From assembly GCA_000384935.1 (NCBI GenBank), contig ARRA01000003.1, positions 124,001 to 188,000 on the forward strand: DNA of 64,000 nt. The letters are read 5' to 3'. Shown one piece after another: positions 9,009 through 18,121 of the stretch (position 1 is the first letter of the stretch; each line of letters begins with the position of its first letter). A program made the position numbers and the translations under genes. Origin of the DNA: a gamma proteobacterium SCGC AAA076-P13 (GTDB taxonomy: Bacteria; Pseudomonadota; Gammaproteobacteria; Magnimaribacterales; D2472). The notes beneath the pieces were generated by a model. That model was not told the DNA's origin and made no database searches. It saw only the letters and a program-made list of their open reading frames with translations.

Positions 9009-10208
9009 ATGAAAGAGATAATTAAAGAATATACTAATTATATGGTGCCTTTTTACGCTCCTGCAGATTTTGTTGTAAAAAAAGCGAGTGGATCTCATGT
9101 ATGGGACCTAAATAATAAGAAATATATTGATTTCACAGCAGGCATTGCCGTCACTAACCTTGGACATTCAAATAAAGATCTAATAAAAATTCTTAAAAAG
9201 CAATCTGAGGAGCTTTGGCATTTATCAAATCTCTACATAAATGAGCCCTCAGTTACTTTGGCAAAAAAGTTATGCAAGAATTCTTTTGCAGATAAAGTAT
9301 TTTTTTGCAATTCAGGGGCAGAATCAATTGAGGCTGCAGTTAAGATAGCAAGAAAATTTTGCTCATCAACAGTTAATAAAAATAAAAATGAGGTCATTTC
9401 ATTTTCAACGTCATTTCATGGAAGAACTATGCTTGGTATAGCTTTAGCTAAAGCTAAGCATCTTACAGACGGTTTTGCGCCTCTGCCTAGAGGAATAAGA
9501 AATCATCCATATAATGATATTAGTAATCTAGAAAAGGTTTTTTCAGATAAGACTGCAGCGGTTATACTAGAACTGGTTCAATGGCAATCTGGAATAACAA
9601 AAGCAGATAAAAAATTTATAGCAAAAATAAAGAAACTTGCAAAAAAACATAAGGCACTTGTCATAATTGATGAAGTTCAATCCGGGATTGGCAGGACTGG
9701 AACACTCTTTGCTTATGAGCAATTTAACATTACTCCTGATATTCTTTGTTTTGCTAAGGGTATATCTAATGGCTTCCCACTAGGAGGCATTCTTACTTCA
9801 GATAAAGTTTCAAAACATATGTCGGCAGGGTCTCATGGCACGACTTTTGGAGGAGGTCCAATTGCATGTGCCATAGGTAATGAAGTTATAGATACCATTT
9901 CTAAAAAATCATTTTTAAATAAGGTTTTAAAGAAAGAAGTCAGATTTATCAATTTGTTGAATAAAATAAATGAGAAGCATAAATGTTTTGAAAAAATAAG
10001 TTCTGCTGGTTTATGGATCGGAGTGGAAGTAAGCAAGGATAGCAAAATTAAAATAGATGATTTAATAAAAAAATCCCATCATAATGGGTTAATGATTCTT
10101 AAGGCGAATGCATCTACTGTTAGGTTTTCTCCAAGCCTAATAATAGAAAATGAGCTAGTTGATGAGGGATTAAAAATTTTTGAGAAATCTATAATCAGTC
10201 TTCTTTAA
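9009..10208 (+). CDS. argD: class III aminotransferase, acetylornithine aminotransferase-like
   Basis: A 399-residue PLP enzyme. Strong ArgD similarity runs from the N-terminus ([29 protein letters not shown]) to the C-terminus (VRFSPSLII), with the PLP lysine in [14 protein letters not shown]. ArgD transfers the amino group between N-acetylornithine and 2-oxoglutarate in arginine synthesis. The conserved GEGG loop after VEPIQ is replaced by [10 protein letters not shown], so substrate preference could differ (for example 4-aminobutyrate or succinylornithine). The start at 9009 was chosen over an upstream in-frame ATG at 8931 because it gives the family's normal N-terminus and clears the divergent gene. 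It overlaps parC tail to tail by 14 bp. Confidence 0.82.
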   Translation: MKEIIKEYTNYMVPFYAPADFVVKKASGSHVWDLNNKKYIDFTAGIAVTNLGHSNKDLIKILKKQSEELWHLSNLYINEPSVTLAKKLCKNSFADKVFFCNSGAESIEAAVKIARKFCSSTVNKNKNEVISFSTSFHGRTMLGIALAKAKHLTDGFAPLPRGIRNHPYNDISNLEKVFSDKTAAVILELVQWQSGITKADKKFIAKIKKLAKKHKALVIIDEVQSGIGRTGTLFAYEQFNITPDILCFAKGISNGFPLGGILTSDKVSKHMSAGSHGTTFGGGPIACAIGNEVIDTISKKSFLNKVLKKEVRFINLLNKINEKHKCFEKISSAGLWIGVEVSKDSKIKIDDLIKKSHHNGLMILKANASTVRFSPSLIIENELVDEGLKIFEKSIISLL

Positions 10209-12444
10209 CTTCTAGCTCAACCTCTTCAATCATTTTATCTACCTTCCTATATCCTTGTGGAAGCATATTTCCCCTTTTTGCTCTTGTAGAAATATAGTTT
10301 TCCAGATCTTTAAGTTTTAAAGTGAGGAATCTCTTTCCGCTTTCAATCCTCAAAGAGCTAGCCTCAGAAACAAGTTGCGCATGGGTCATTAACTCTTCTT
10401 TTGCTATAAATTTAGCGGTTGGTATATTTATTATTTTATTCCCTTTGCCCTTTCCAAGAATTGGCAATTCATCAATCTTAAAAATTAAAAGTCTGCCAAT
10501 ATTTGAAACTGCTGCTATATACAAATGATCGTCTCTTACTTTAATGGCTTTAAGAAGGTCTGCTTCATGAGGGATTTTCATAAATGCTTTTCCTGATTTC
10601 TTATTAGAAACCATATTTTTAAACTCTGAAATATAGCCATATCCAGCAGTATTCATAATCATGAATTTATCTTCATCATTCCCAATCAATGAAGAAATGA
10701 ACTTTACTCCAGAATCTGCAGATACCCTTCCTGTAATAGGATCACCCATTCCTCTAGCAGATGGAAGAGAGTGACTTGCAAGTGAGTAAGCCTTCCCATT
10801 TGAGTCAAGAAAAACTGAAACTTGATTGCTCTTTCCTCTTCCATAATCTTGAAGTACATCTTCTCCTCTATAGGAAAGTGAGCTGGGGTCTATCTCATGG
10901 CCTTTTGCACTTCTGATCCAGCCAGCTGCAGACAAGACTACTGTAATAGGCTCAGTGACAAGGGTTTCCTCTTCAGAGAAAACTTTAGCTTCTGTTGCTT
11001 CTTTTATTGGAGATTTTCTTTCTTCTCCAAACTCATCTTTTATCTCAATAAGCTCATTTTTAATTAATGTTTTAAGTCTTGTCTTAGAACTTAGTATTTT
11101 TTCAATATCTGTTTGTTCTGCTACCAAAGTATCTCTTTCTTGCTCTAACTTGATTTGTTCTAGCTTGGCTAGTTGCCTTAACCTAATCTCAAGGATTGCA
11201 TTTGCCTGGATATCAGAAAGTTTAAAAGCTGTAATAATATCTTTTTTTGGCTCATCTGACTCTCTAATGATCTTTATTACTTTATCCAAATCTAAATAAA
11301 CAATTAATAACCCCTCAAGGATATGTAGCCTATCGTTTACCTGGTCGAGTCTATGTTCTAGTTTTCTTATTACAGTTTCTTTTCTAAAGACTAGCCATTC
11401 TTTCAATAAATCAACTAGGGAGAAAACTTTTGGCCCACCTTTCAGTGAAATCAAATTCATATTTACTCTATAATTTTTTTGTAAATCAGTTGATGCAAAA
11501 AGATGATTCATTACATCTTCAGCATTTACTCTGTTCGATTTTAAAGTTATGACAAGCCTTACTGGCTCCTTGTGGTCTCCTTCATCAGTAAGATCAACCA
11601 CCATTGGAATTTTTTTCTTAAGCATTTGATCAGCTATTTGCTCTAAAATTTTAGACCCAGATGCTTGATAAGGTAATGCGTTGATAATGATTTGATTCTT
11701 ATCCTGCGCCCATTGGGCTTGAGCTTTGAAACCGCCTTTTCCAGTCGAATAAATTTCATTCAGCTCATTTTTGCTAGCAATTATTGGCGAATTATTTGAG
11801 AAATCTGGACCATTAATTATCATCAGTAAATCAACCAACTGTGATTTTGGATTATCAATAAGATGTACTGTGGCATCAATAATTTCATTAATATTATGAG
11901 ATGGAATATCTGTTGCCATTCCTACAGCAATTCCAGAAGTGCCATTCAATAAAATAGATGGGAGTTTGGCTGGAAAAATTACTGGCTCTAAAAGAGAGCC
12001 ATCAAAATTAGGCTGCCAATCGACTGTTCCAGACTTCAATTCAGAGATTAAAAGATTTGCAAATTTAGTTAACTTAGATTCTGTATACCTCATTGCAGCA
12101 AAAGATTTTGGATCATCCTGAGAGCCCCAGTTACCTTGACCATCTACAAAAGGATATTTGAATGAGAAATTTTGAGCCATTAAAACCATGGCTTCATATG
12201 CAGCGCCGTCTCCATGGGGATGAAATTTTCCTATAACATCTCCAACAGTTCTTGCTGATTTTTTGTACTTTGAGCCAGCATCAAGCCCAAGCTCTGACAT
12301 TGCATAGAGTATTCTTCTTTGAACAGGCTTAAGGCCATCTCCAATATTAGGCAAAGCTCTATCTAAAATGACATACATTGCATAGTTAAGATAAGACTCT
12401 TCAGCATATTGCTTGAGGCTAATTGACGTTATTTGTTCTTTCAT
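10195..12444 (-). CDS. parC: DNA topoisomerase IV subunit A
   Basis: A 749-residue type II topoisomerase A subunit that separates linked daughter chromosomes. The breakage-reunion domain shows [29 protein letters not shown] and AAMRYTES, the last containing the catalytic Tyr. About 740 residues and adjacency to parE indicate ParC rather than GyrA. Residue 80 is Gly where E. coli ParC has Ser80, the main quinolone-contact position; Glu84 is retained. The gene starts 2 bp after the parE stop. Confidence 0.95.
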   Translation of the reverse strand: MKEQITSISLKQYAEESYLNYAMYVILDRALPNIGDGLKPVQRRILYAMSELGLDAGSKYKKSARTVGDVIGKFHPHGDGAAYEAMVLMAQNFSFKYPFVDGQGNWGSQDDPKSFAAMRYTESKLTKFANLLISELKSGTVDWQPNFDGSLLEPVIFPAKLPSILLNGTSGIAVGMATDIPSHNINEIIDATVHLIDNPKSQLVDLLMIINGPDFSNNSPIIASKNELNEIYSTGKGGFKAQAQWAQDKNQIIINALPYQASGSKILEQIADQMLKKKIPMVVDLTDEGDHKEPVRLVITLKSNRVNAEDVMNHLFASTDLQKNYRVNMNLISLKGGPKVFSLVDLLKEWLVFRKETVIRKLEHRLDQVNDRLHILEGLLIVYLDLDKVIKIIRESDEPKKDIITAFKLSDIQANAILEIRLRQLAKLEQIKLEQERDTLVAEQTDIEKILSSKTRLKTLIKNELIEIKDEFGEERKSPIKEATEAKVFSEEETLVTEPITVVLSAAGWIRSAKGHEIDPSSLSYRGEDVLQDYGRGKSNQVSVFLDSNGKAYSLASHSLPSARGMGDPITGRVSADSGVKFISSLIGNDEDKFMIMNTAGYGYISEFKNMVSNKKSGKAFMKIPHEADLLKAIKVRDDHLYIAAVSNIGRLLIFKIDELPILGKGKGNKIINIPTAKFIAKEELMTHAQLVSEASSLRIESGKRFLTLKLKDLENYISTRAKRGNMLPQGYRKVDKMIEEVELEVKED

Positions 12445-12446
12445 AT

Positions 12447-14342
12447 TTATATTTTTGCTAGAGACCCTTTCTTTTCAAGCCATTCTTTTCTTGCTGGTGC
12501 GTTCTTTTTGGACAAAAGTAAGTCCATCATAGAATTTGCATTATCGCTTGAGCTGATAGAAAGCTGAACAAGCTGACGAGTAGCAGGGTCCATCACAGTC
12601 TCTCTTAGTTGCGGTGGATTCATTTCACCCAGCCCTTTAAACCTTTGAATGTTTACTTTAGGCTTGCCCTTCTTCTTTTTAAATTCAGTAACTATTTCAT
12701 CTCGCTGTTTATCATCAAGTGCATATAGAACATCTTTACCAGAATCGATTCTATATAGAGGAGGCATTGAAATATATATCCTTCCCTCTTGAACTAAAGA
12801 TTTATAATGCCTTAGAAACAATGCACAAAGTAAAGTTGCAATATGCAGACCATCTGAATCAGCATCTGCAAGAATACAAATTTTTCCGTATCTTAGTGAT
12901 GAAAGGTCCTTATTTCCTGGCAGAACCCCAATTGCAGTTGAGAGGTTTTTTATCTCCTGAGATTTTATTATTTCTGCACTTTCTAAGTCCCAAGTATTTA
13001 AAATCTTCCCTCTCAAAGGCATTATTGCCTGAAAAGATCTTTCTCTTGCTTGTTTTGCGGATCCTCCGGCTGAGTCCCCTTCAACTAAAAAAAGCTCTGT
13101 TTCATTTAAGTCCTGACTATTACAGTCGGAAAGTTTTCCAGGTAAGGCTGGGCCTCTAAAAGTTTTCTTTCTTTCAACTATATTGGAAACTTTTGCTCTC
13201 GTCTGAGCAGACATAATTGCAAGTTCTGCTATTTTTTCGCCCTCTTCTGTATGAGTATTAAGCCAAATACTTAAAATGTCTTTTGTGGTACTTGAGACGA
13301 ACGACATGTGATCTTTTGAATCTAGTCTTTCCTTGGTTTGCCCTGCAAATTGAGGATTCTGAAGCTTAGATGAAATTATGAAAATTGCATTATTAAGAAC
13401 ATCATCTGCATTAATTTTTAAACCTTTAGGCAATAGATTTCTGTATTCACAAAATTCTTTTAATGAGTCTAAAAGACCAGCCTTAAAGCCATTTAAATGT
13501 GAACCACCCTGAGCAGTGGGTATGAGATTTACATAGGTTTCATCGAGTTTATTTTTTGGGGGTCTTAATGACCAATTGATTGCAAACTCAAGCTCCTGAG
13601 CTTGAGATTTTTTAGAGCATACAATTGAATCTAGTAAAACCAAGTCTGCTCCCTCGGAAGAATCAATCAGATAACTTTTGAGCCCATCTTCAAAATACCA
13701 CTTTTGTTTATCATCAGTCTTTTTTTCATTAACGAACTCTATCGTTAATCCAGGACAGAGCACTGCTTTGGCCTTTAATAAATGCTTAAGCTGTTTTATC
13801 TGAATCTCAATAGTTTCAAAATATGTAGGATTTGGTTTGAATTTAATTGATGTCCCAGAATTTCTGAGCCCTACTTCTCCAATTGGCTTTAATTCAGAAG
13901 ACTTATCTCCATTATTAAAAGTGATTTGGTATTCTTTAGAATCTCTTTTTACTCTGACCTCTAATTCATCAGATAGAGCATTTACAACAGAAACTCCAAC
14001 ACCATGAAGGCCGCCAGAGAAATTATAATCATCTCCAGAGAATTTCGCTCCAGCATGAAGTTTACAAAGGATGAGCTCAACACCTGAAACTTTATGTTCT
14101 GGGTGCTCATCAATTGGCATACCCCTTCCATCATCAGAGACCTTAATAAAGCCATCTTTTAGAACAGATACTTTTATGTTTGAACAATAACCTGATAGAG
14201 CTTCATCAACAGAATTATCAAGAACTTCTTGAATTAAATGATTTGGGTTAGATGTATCCGTATACATCCCAGGTCTTTTTTTGACAGGATCTAGTCCAGA
14301 TAAGACTTCAATTGCCTGAGCGTCATATGAATTTTTAGCCAA
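12447..14342 (-). CDS. parE: DNA topoisomerase IV subunit B
   Basis: A 631-residue ATPase subunit of topoisomerase IV. GHKL ATP-binding motifs are visible (DNSVDEA, DDGRGMP, GGLHGVG), as are the TOPRIM signature EGDSAGGSA and the metal-binding DADSDG. The length fits ParE, which is shorter than gammaproteobacterial GyrB because it lacks an insertion. It is co-transcribed with parC. The 139 bp upstream separate it from the divergent tolC gene. Confidence 0.95.
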   Translation of the reverse strand: MAKNSYDAQAIEVLSGLDPVKKRPGMYTDTSNPNHLIQEVLDNSVDEALSGYCSNIKVSVLKDGFIKVSDDGRGMPIDEHPEHKVSGVELILCKLHAGAKFSGDDYNFSGGLHGVGVSVVNALSDELEVRVKRDSKEYQITFNNGDKSSELKPIGEVGLRNSGTSIKFKPNPTYFETIEIQIKQLKHLLKAKAVLCPGLTIEFVNEKKTDDKQKWYFEDGLKSYLIDSSEGADLVLLDSIVCSKKSQAQELEFAINWSLRPPKNKLDETYVNLIPTAQGGSHLNGFKAGLLDSLKEFCEYRNLLPKGLKINADDVLNNAIFIISSKLQNPQFAGQTKERLDSKDHMSFVSSTTKDILSIWLNTHTEEGEKIAELAIMSAQTRAKVSNIVERKKTFRGPALPGKLSDCNSQDLNETELFLVEGDSAGGSAKQARERSFQAIMPLRGKILNTWDLESAEIIKSQEIKNLSTAIGVLPGNKDLSSLRYGKICILADADSDGLHIATLLCALFLRHYKSLVQEGRIYISMPPLYRIDSGKDVLYALDDKQRDEIVTEFKKKKGKPKVNIQRFKGLGEMNPPQLRETVMDPATRQLVQLSISSSDNANSMMDLLLSKKNAPARKEWLEKKGSLAKI

Positions 14343-14439
14343 TTTTTAAAGCCTTTTTATTATAAAAAATTATTGAACTTGTTACAGATATTCTACTCTA
14401 AGAAATATAAAATAAATTCAATAAAATTAAAAAAAATTA

Positions 14440-14460
14440 AATGTTTGCACTGCAAACATT
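14440..14460. promoter_or_regulatory. 21-bp perfect palindrome upstream of tolC (candidate operator)
   Basis: Ten-base arms AATGTTTGCA and TGCAAACATT flank a single C, with no mismatch. It lies 21 bp before the tolC start codon and is the only GC-containing block in an otherwise A/T intergenic region. No T-run follows on either strand, so a terminator is unlikely. Size and symmetry fit a dimeric TetR-like or similar repressor site; the regulator is unknown and no regulator gene is adjacent. Confidence 0.5.
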
Positions 14461-14481
14461 ATTAATAGGTTAAAATAGGCT

Positions 14482-15810
14482 ATGAAAATTTACACAAAAT
14501 CATTTTTAGCACTTTTTATCTCATTTAATATTTCATCTGAAAGTCTTTTGGATATCTATAATGAGGCGCTTGAGAATGACCCTACATATAAAGCAGCGGA
14601 ATATTCGTATTTAGCAGATAAAGAGCTTAAGGTTCAAGGAAGAGCTGCGCTTCTCCCGAGTATTACCTTGAGTGGATCAACTAACTGGAACGAATACTAT
14701 CAAAACAAAGAACTGCAGCAGCAATATAACTCTTTTTCTTCATCTGCCAGGGTTACTCAACCGCTCTTTAGACTAGATACATGGTTTCAATATAGGCAAT
14801 CTAAATCTCTTACAGATGCTGCTGAAGCAGACTTTGCATTTGAGCAGCAAAATCTTTTAGTCAGAACTGCTGAGCTTTATTTTGGCGTACTTAGAGCTAT
14901 TGATAATTTAAATGCGGCAATATCAGAAGAAAAAGCTATTAAAAAACAACTTGATCAAGCAAAACAAAGATTCGAAGTTGGGTTATCAGCCATAACTGGA
15001 GTTCAAGAGGCTCAATTGGCATTTGATCTAAGTAAAGCCTCAAGAATTAGAACAGAAGGATCACTTTATTCTGCAAGAGAGTCTTTAAATGCTCTTATTG
15101 GTAGAGAAATATTTAGCTTAAATGAATTGGGGGATGGTTTGCTTATTGACCTGCCGACACCAAGCTCAAAAGAGAAATGGGTTGAATTAGCATTGGAAAA
15201 TAACTACAAGTTAAAAGCAGCATATTTGAGAAAAAAAGCAGCAAAAAGTAGTGCAAGAAGTGTAGCTTCAAATCATTTACCTAAGATAGATATTGTTGGA
15301 AGTCAGTCAGAATCTGAAACAAACCAATTTAACTATGAAGGTTTTAATATTGATGGCCAAGGCATTCCAGTTCCATCAGTAACAGGAAGAAGAAATTATG
15401 CAATTCAGCTAAGTATGCCACTCTTTCAAGGCGGGGCTGTTAACTCAAGAAGGAAGCAGGCATATTCACAATATGAAAGAGCAAATGAAAATACACTATT
15501 TACAGAAAGAAGTATTATTCAAGAAGTCAGATCCCAGTTTTCAAATGTTTTAACATTAGTTGCAAATGTAAATGCTCAAAAACAAGCAGTGATTTCGGCC
15601 ACTAGTGCCTTGGAAGCCACTCAAGTTGGCTACAGAGTTGGAACAAGAAATGTTGTTGATCTCTTGCAAGCAGAAAAAAACTTATACAGTGCGGAAAAAA
15701 ATCTTGCTAATGCAAAATATGATTATATTCTTGCCAACCTAAGACTTGGGCTTGCATCGGGAACAATTACTCCAGCTGACATAGTAAAAATTAATAATTT
15801 ACTCAGTTAA
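14482..15810 (+). CDS. tolC: TolC-family outer-membrane efflux channel
   Basis: A 442-residue outer-membrane channel for tripartite efflux and type I secretion. A signal peptide covers about residues 1-20. Two OEP repeats follow, each with long coiled helices and the LxxAExxYF-type segments (LLVRTAELYFGVL near residue 130; later VGTRNVVDLLQAEKNLYSA). LDIYNEALENDPTYKAAEY is the typical mature N-terminus of proteobacterial TolC. mutM follows 2 bp after its stop. No adaptor or inner-membrane pump gene lies next to it, so it probably serves several partners. Confidence 0.92.
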   Translation: MKIYTKSFLALFISFNISSESLLDIYNEALENDPTYKAAEYSYLADKELKVQGRAALLPSITLSGSTNWNEYYQNKELQQQYNSFSSSARVTQPLFRLDTWFQYRQSKSLTDAAEADFAFEQQNLLVRTAELYFGVLRAIDNLNAAISEEKAIKKQLDQAKQRFEVGLSAITGVQEAQLAFDLSKASRIRTEGSLYSARESLNALIGREIFSLNELGDGLLIDLPTPSSKEKWVELALENNYKLKAAYLRKKAAKSSARSVASNHLPKIDIVGSQSESETNQFNYEGFNIDGQGIPVPSVTGRRNYAIQLSMPLFQGGAVNSRRKQAYSQYERANENTLFTERSIIQEVRSQFSNVLTLVANVNAQKQAVISATSALEATQVGYRVGTRNVVDLLQAEKNLYSAEKNLANAKYDYILANLRLGLASGTITPADIVKINNLLS

Positions 15811-15812
15811 AA

Positions 15813-16625
15813 ATGCCCGAACTTCCAGAGGTTGAAACAACCCTGAGAGCAATTAAAAAATTTAAAGGCTCTTTGCTAAAAGAGGCAAAGATACACAACA
15901 GAGACCTTAGATGGAAAGTGTTAGATAGCTTTGAAACCTCAGTAAAAGAACAAGTTGTCGAAAGTATAGAAAGAAGAGCAAAATATATAATTTTTAAACT
16001 ATCTAATGATAAAAAAATTATTCTTCATTTAGGAATGTCTGGGAGTCTTAGAATTGCAAAAAATAATGAAAACTTCTTTATCAAACATGATCATGTTGAA
16101 TTAATTTTTGACGAGGAAAGAATTATTTATAATGATCCCAGAAGGTTTGGATCGATGCATCTTACTTCTGATATCGAAAAACATAAGTTAATAAAAAACC
16201 TTGGGCCTGAGCCTCTTTCTAAAAATTTTAATGCAAAGGATTTTTTTTCAGGATGCAGTCACTCTAAAACAAATATTAAAAGCTTTTTAATGAATCAAAA
16301 AAATGTAGTCGGTATCGGCAATATTTATGCGTCTGAAAGCCTTTTCTTGGCTAAAATTCATCCGCTGAAAAATGCCAATGAGTTAGATTTAGATGCGTGT
16401 AAAAGATTAGTAGCTGCTGGAAAAAAGATACTAGAACAAGCAATAGAGGTTGGAGGAACTACATTAAAAGACTTCTATTCAGCTGATGGTAGTCCAGGAT
16501 ATTTTAAATTTAAGTTAAATGTATATGGAAGAGAAGGCGAACCCTGCAATAAATGTAAAGGCACTGTTTGTAAAACGACCGTCAATCAAAGAGCTACTTT
16601 TTTTTGTGGAACTTGTCAGAGCTAA
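15813..16625 (+). CDS. mutM: formamidopyrimidine-DNA glycosylase
   Basis: A 270-residue bifunctional glycosylase/AP lyase that removes 8-oxoguanine. The N-terminus MPELPEVETT supplies the catalytic Pro2 and Glu3. RRAKYIIF carries the conserved Lys, NIYASE is the helix-two-turn-helix marker, and a four-Cys zinc finger (CNKCKG and CGTC) closes the protein. It is probably co-transcribed with tolC (2-bp gap) and overlaps coaD tail to tail by 4 bp. Confidence 0.95.
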   Translation: MPELPEVETTLRAIKKFKGSLLKEAKIHNRDLRWKVLDSFETSVKEQVVESIERRAKYIIFKLSNDKKIILHLGMSGSLRIAKNNENFFIKHDHVELIFDEERIIYNDPRRFGSMHLTSDIEKHKLIKNLGPEPLSKNFNAKDFFSGCSHSKTNIKSFLMNQKNVVGIGNIYASESLFLAKIHPLKNANELDLDACKRLVAAGKKILEQAIEVGGTTLKDFYSADGSPGYFKFKLNVYGREGEPCNKCKGTVCKTTVNQRATFFCGTCQS

Positions 16626-17104
16626 GTATCTAGCTTCGCTCGAAGTGCCTGTTCTACTATAGGGTGAACAAACTTCGATATATCGCCTTTTAAGTCTGAT
16701 ATTTCTTTAATTAGGCTAGAAGATACATAAATGAGACTTTCTTTTGGTGTTAAAAAAATGCTTTCAATATTGGGAGCCAGCGACCTATTCATTGTTGCTA
16801 ACTGAAATTCATATTCAAAATCAGAAACTGCTCGTAGGCCTCTTATAATTGCACAAGCTCCATAGTCTTTTGCAAGATCAACTGTTAACTTTCTTGGAAA
16901 ACCTACAACCTCTACTTTTTCATTTCCTTTAAAAATAGACTGAGCTAAATTAATTCTATCCTCTAGGCTAAAAAGAGGGTTTTTAGATTCACTCTTAGCT
17001 ATTGCAACAACAACCTTGTCAAAGAGTCCACAACCCCTATCAATAATATCCGTGTGACCATTGGTGATGGGGTCAAAAGAACCAGGGTAAATTGCAACTT
17101 TCAT
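16622..17104 (-). CDS. coaD: phosphopantetheine adenylyltransferase
   Basis: A 160-residue enzyme that converts 4'-phosphopantetheine and ATP to dephospho-CoA. The nucleotidyltransferase motif YPGSFDPITNGHTDII and the C-terminal ISSSLIKEI are diagnostic. The start at 17104 (MKVAIYPG) was preferred to an upstream in-frame ATG at 17125 because it gives the canonical N-terminus. In many gammaproteobacteria coaD and mutM are neighbours, as here. Confidence 0.95.
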   Translation of the reverse strand: MKVAIYPGSFDPITNGHTDIIDRGCGLFDKVVVAIAKSESKNPLFSLEDRINLAQSIFKGNEKVEVVGFPRKLTVDLAKDYGACAIIRGLRAVSDFEYEFQLATMNRSLAPNIESIFLTPKESLIYVSSSLIKEISDLKGDISKFVHPIVEQALRAKLDT

Positions 17105-17260
17105 GTTAAACATGATACTAAACAAGCCTACATATGCAAAATAAATATTAATTTGAAATATGGTGTTTTATTACACATATTTTATACTAAAAAAATAGAT
17201 GCTTTTTATTTGTAACCTCTAATAATATTGGTTACTATTAAATTTCATATTTAATTAGGG

Positions 17261-17288
17261 GGGAGCAATTATGCTTCTTTATCATTAA
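17261..17288 (+). other. candidate leader mini-ORF upstream of proteorhodopsin
   Basis: A strong purine-rich ribosome-binding sequence (AGGGGGGAG, about 17257-17265) is followed at normal spacing by ATG (17271) and a five-codon frame encoding MLLYH, ending in TAA at 17286-17288. The proteorhodopsin gene then has its own AGGAG and ATG 15 bases later. Such an arrangement could couple or modulate translation of the main gene. There is no evidence beyond the spacing and the unusual G run. Confidence 0.35.
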
Positions 17289-17302
17289 TATAGGAGTTAT
17301 AT

Positions 17303-18052
17303 ATGAAATTATTACTGATATTAGGTAGTGTTATTGCACTTCCTACATTTGCTGCAGGTGGTGGTGACCTTGATGCTAGTGATTACACTGGTGTTTCTTT
17401 TTGGTTAGTTACTGCTGCTCTATTAGCATCTACTGTATTTTTCTTTGTTGAAAGAGATAGAGTTTCTGCAAAATGGAAAACATCATTAACTGTATCTGGT
17501 CTTGTTACTGGTATTGCTTTCTGGCATTACATGTATATGAGAGGAGTATGGATTGAAACTGGTGATTCGCCAACTGTATTTAGATACATAGATTGGTTAC
17601 TAACAGTTCCTTTATTAATATGTGAATTCTACTTAATTCTTGCTGCTGCAACTAATGTTGCTGCTGGCCTGTTTAAGAAATTATTGGTTGGTTCTCTTGT
17701 TATGCTTGTGTTTGGTTACATGGGTGAAGCAGGAATTATGAACGCTTGGGGTGCATTCGTTATTGGGTGTTTAGCTTGGGTATACATGATTTATGAGCTT
17801 TGGCTTGGAGAAGGAAAAGCTGCGTGTAATACAGCAAGTCCTGCAGTTCAGTCAGCTTACAACACAATGATGATGATCATCATCTTTGGTTGGGCAATTT
17901 ATCCTGTAGGTTATTTCACAGGTTACCTAATGGGTGACGGTGGATCAGCACTTAACTTAAACCTTATCTATAACCTTGCTGACTTTGTTAACAAGATTCT
18001 ATTTGGTTTAATTATATGGAATGTTGCTGTTAAAGAATCTTCTAATGCTTAA
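17303..18052 (+). CDS. proteorhodopsin, green-absorbing light-driven proton pump
   Basis: A 249-residue seven-helix retinal protein of the inner membrane with a cleavable signal peptide (about 1-18). Retinal binds Lys231. Asp97 is the Schiff-base proton acceptor, Glu108 the proton donor and His75 the Asp97 partner, all at the numbering of the original SAR86 proteorhodopsin. Leu105 is the residue associated with green rather than blue absorption. The DTE triad (Asp97, Thr101, Glu108) indicates outward proton pumping. The gene is monocistronic: it has its own AGGAG ribosome site, a terminator directly after it, and no carotenoid or retinal-synthesis genes nearby, so retinal must come from elsewhere. 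The C-terminus (AVKESSNA) is what I remember for SAR86 types. Confidence 0.97.
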   Translation: MKLLLILGSVIALPTFAAGGGDLDASDYTGVSFWLVTAALLASTVFFFVERDRVSAKWKTSLTVSGLVTGIAFWHYMYMRGVWIETGDSPTVFRYIDWLLTVPLLICEFYLILAAATNVAAGLFKKLLVGSLVMLVFGYMGEAGIMNAWGAFVIGCLAWVYMIYELWLGEGKAACNTASPAVQSAYNTMMMIIIFGWAIYPVGYFTGYLMGDGGSALNLNLIYNLADFVNKILFGLIIWNVAVKESSNA

Positions 18053-18078
18053 CATTAGATAACTTTAAATAGTTAAAT

Positions 18079-18108
18079 AAAAAACCCAGCTTAGGCTGGG
18101 TTTTTTTT
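18079..18108 (+). terminator. rho-independent terminator of proteorhodopsin
   Basis: The stem CCCAGC (18085-18090) pairs with GCTGGG (18095-18100) around a TTAG loop and is followed by eight T. A run of A on the left arm makes it work on the minus strand too, so it may also end the convergent acyl-CoA synthetase transcript. Confidence 0.92.
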
Positions 18109-18121
18109 AGCTTATAAAATA

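Noticed and set aside
12719-13159. A 146-residue plus-strand frame
   Set aside because: It is fully inside parE on the opposite strand; composition and lack of a start signal mark it as a shadow.
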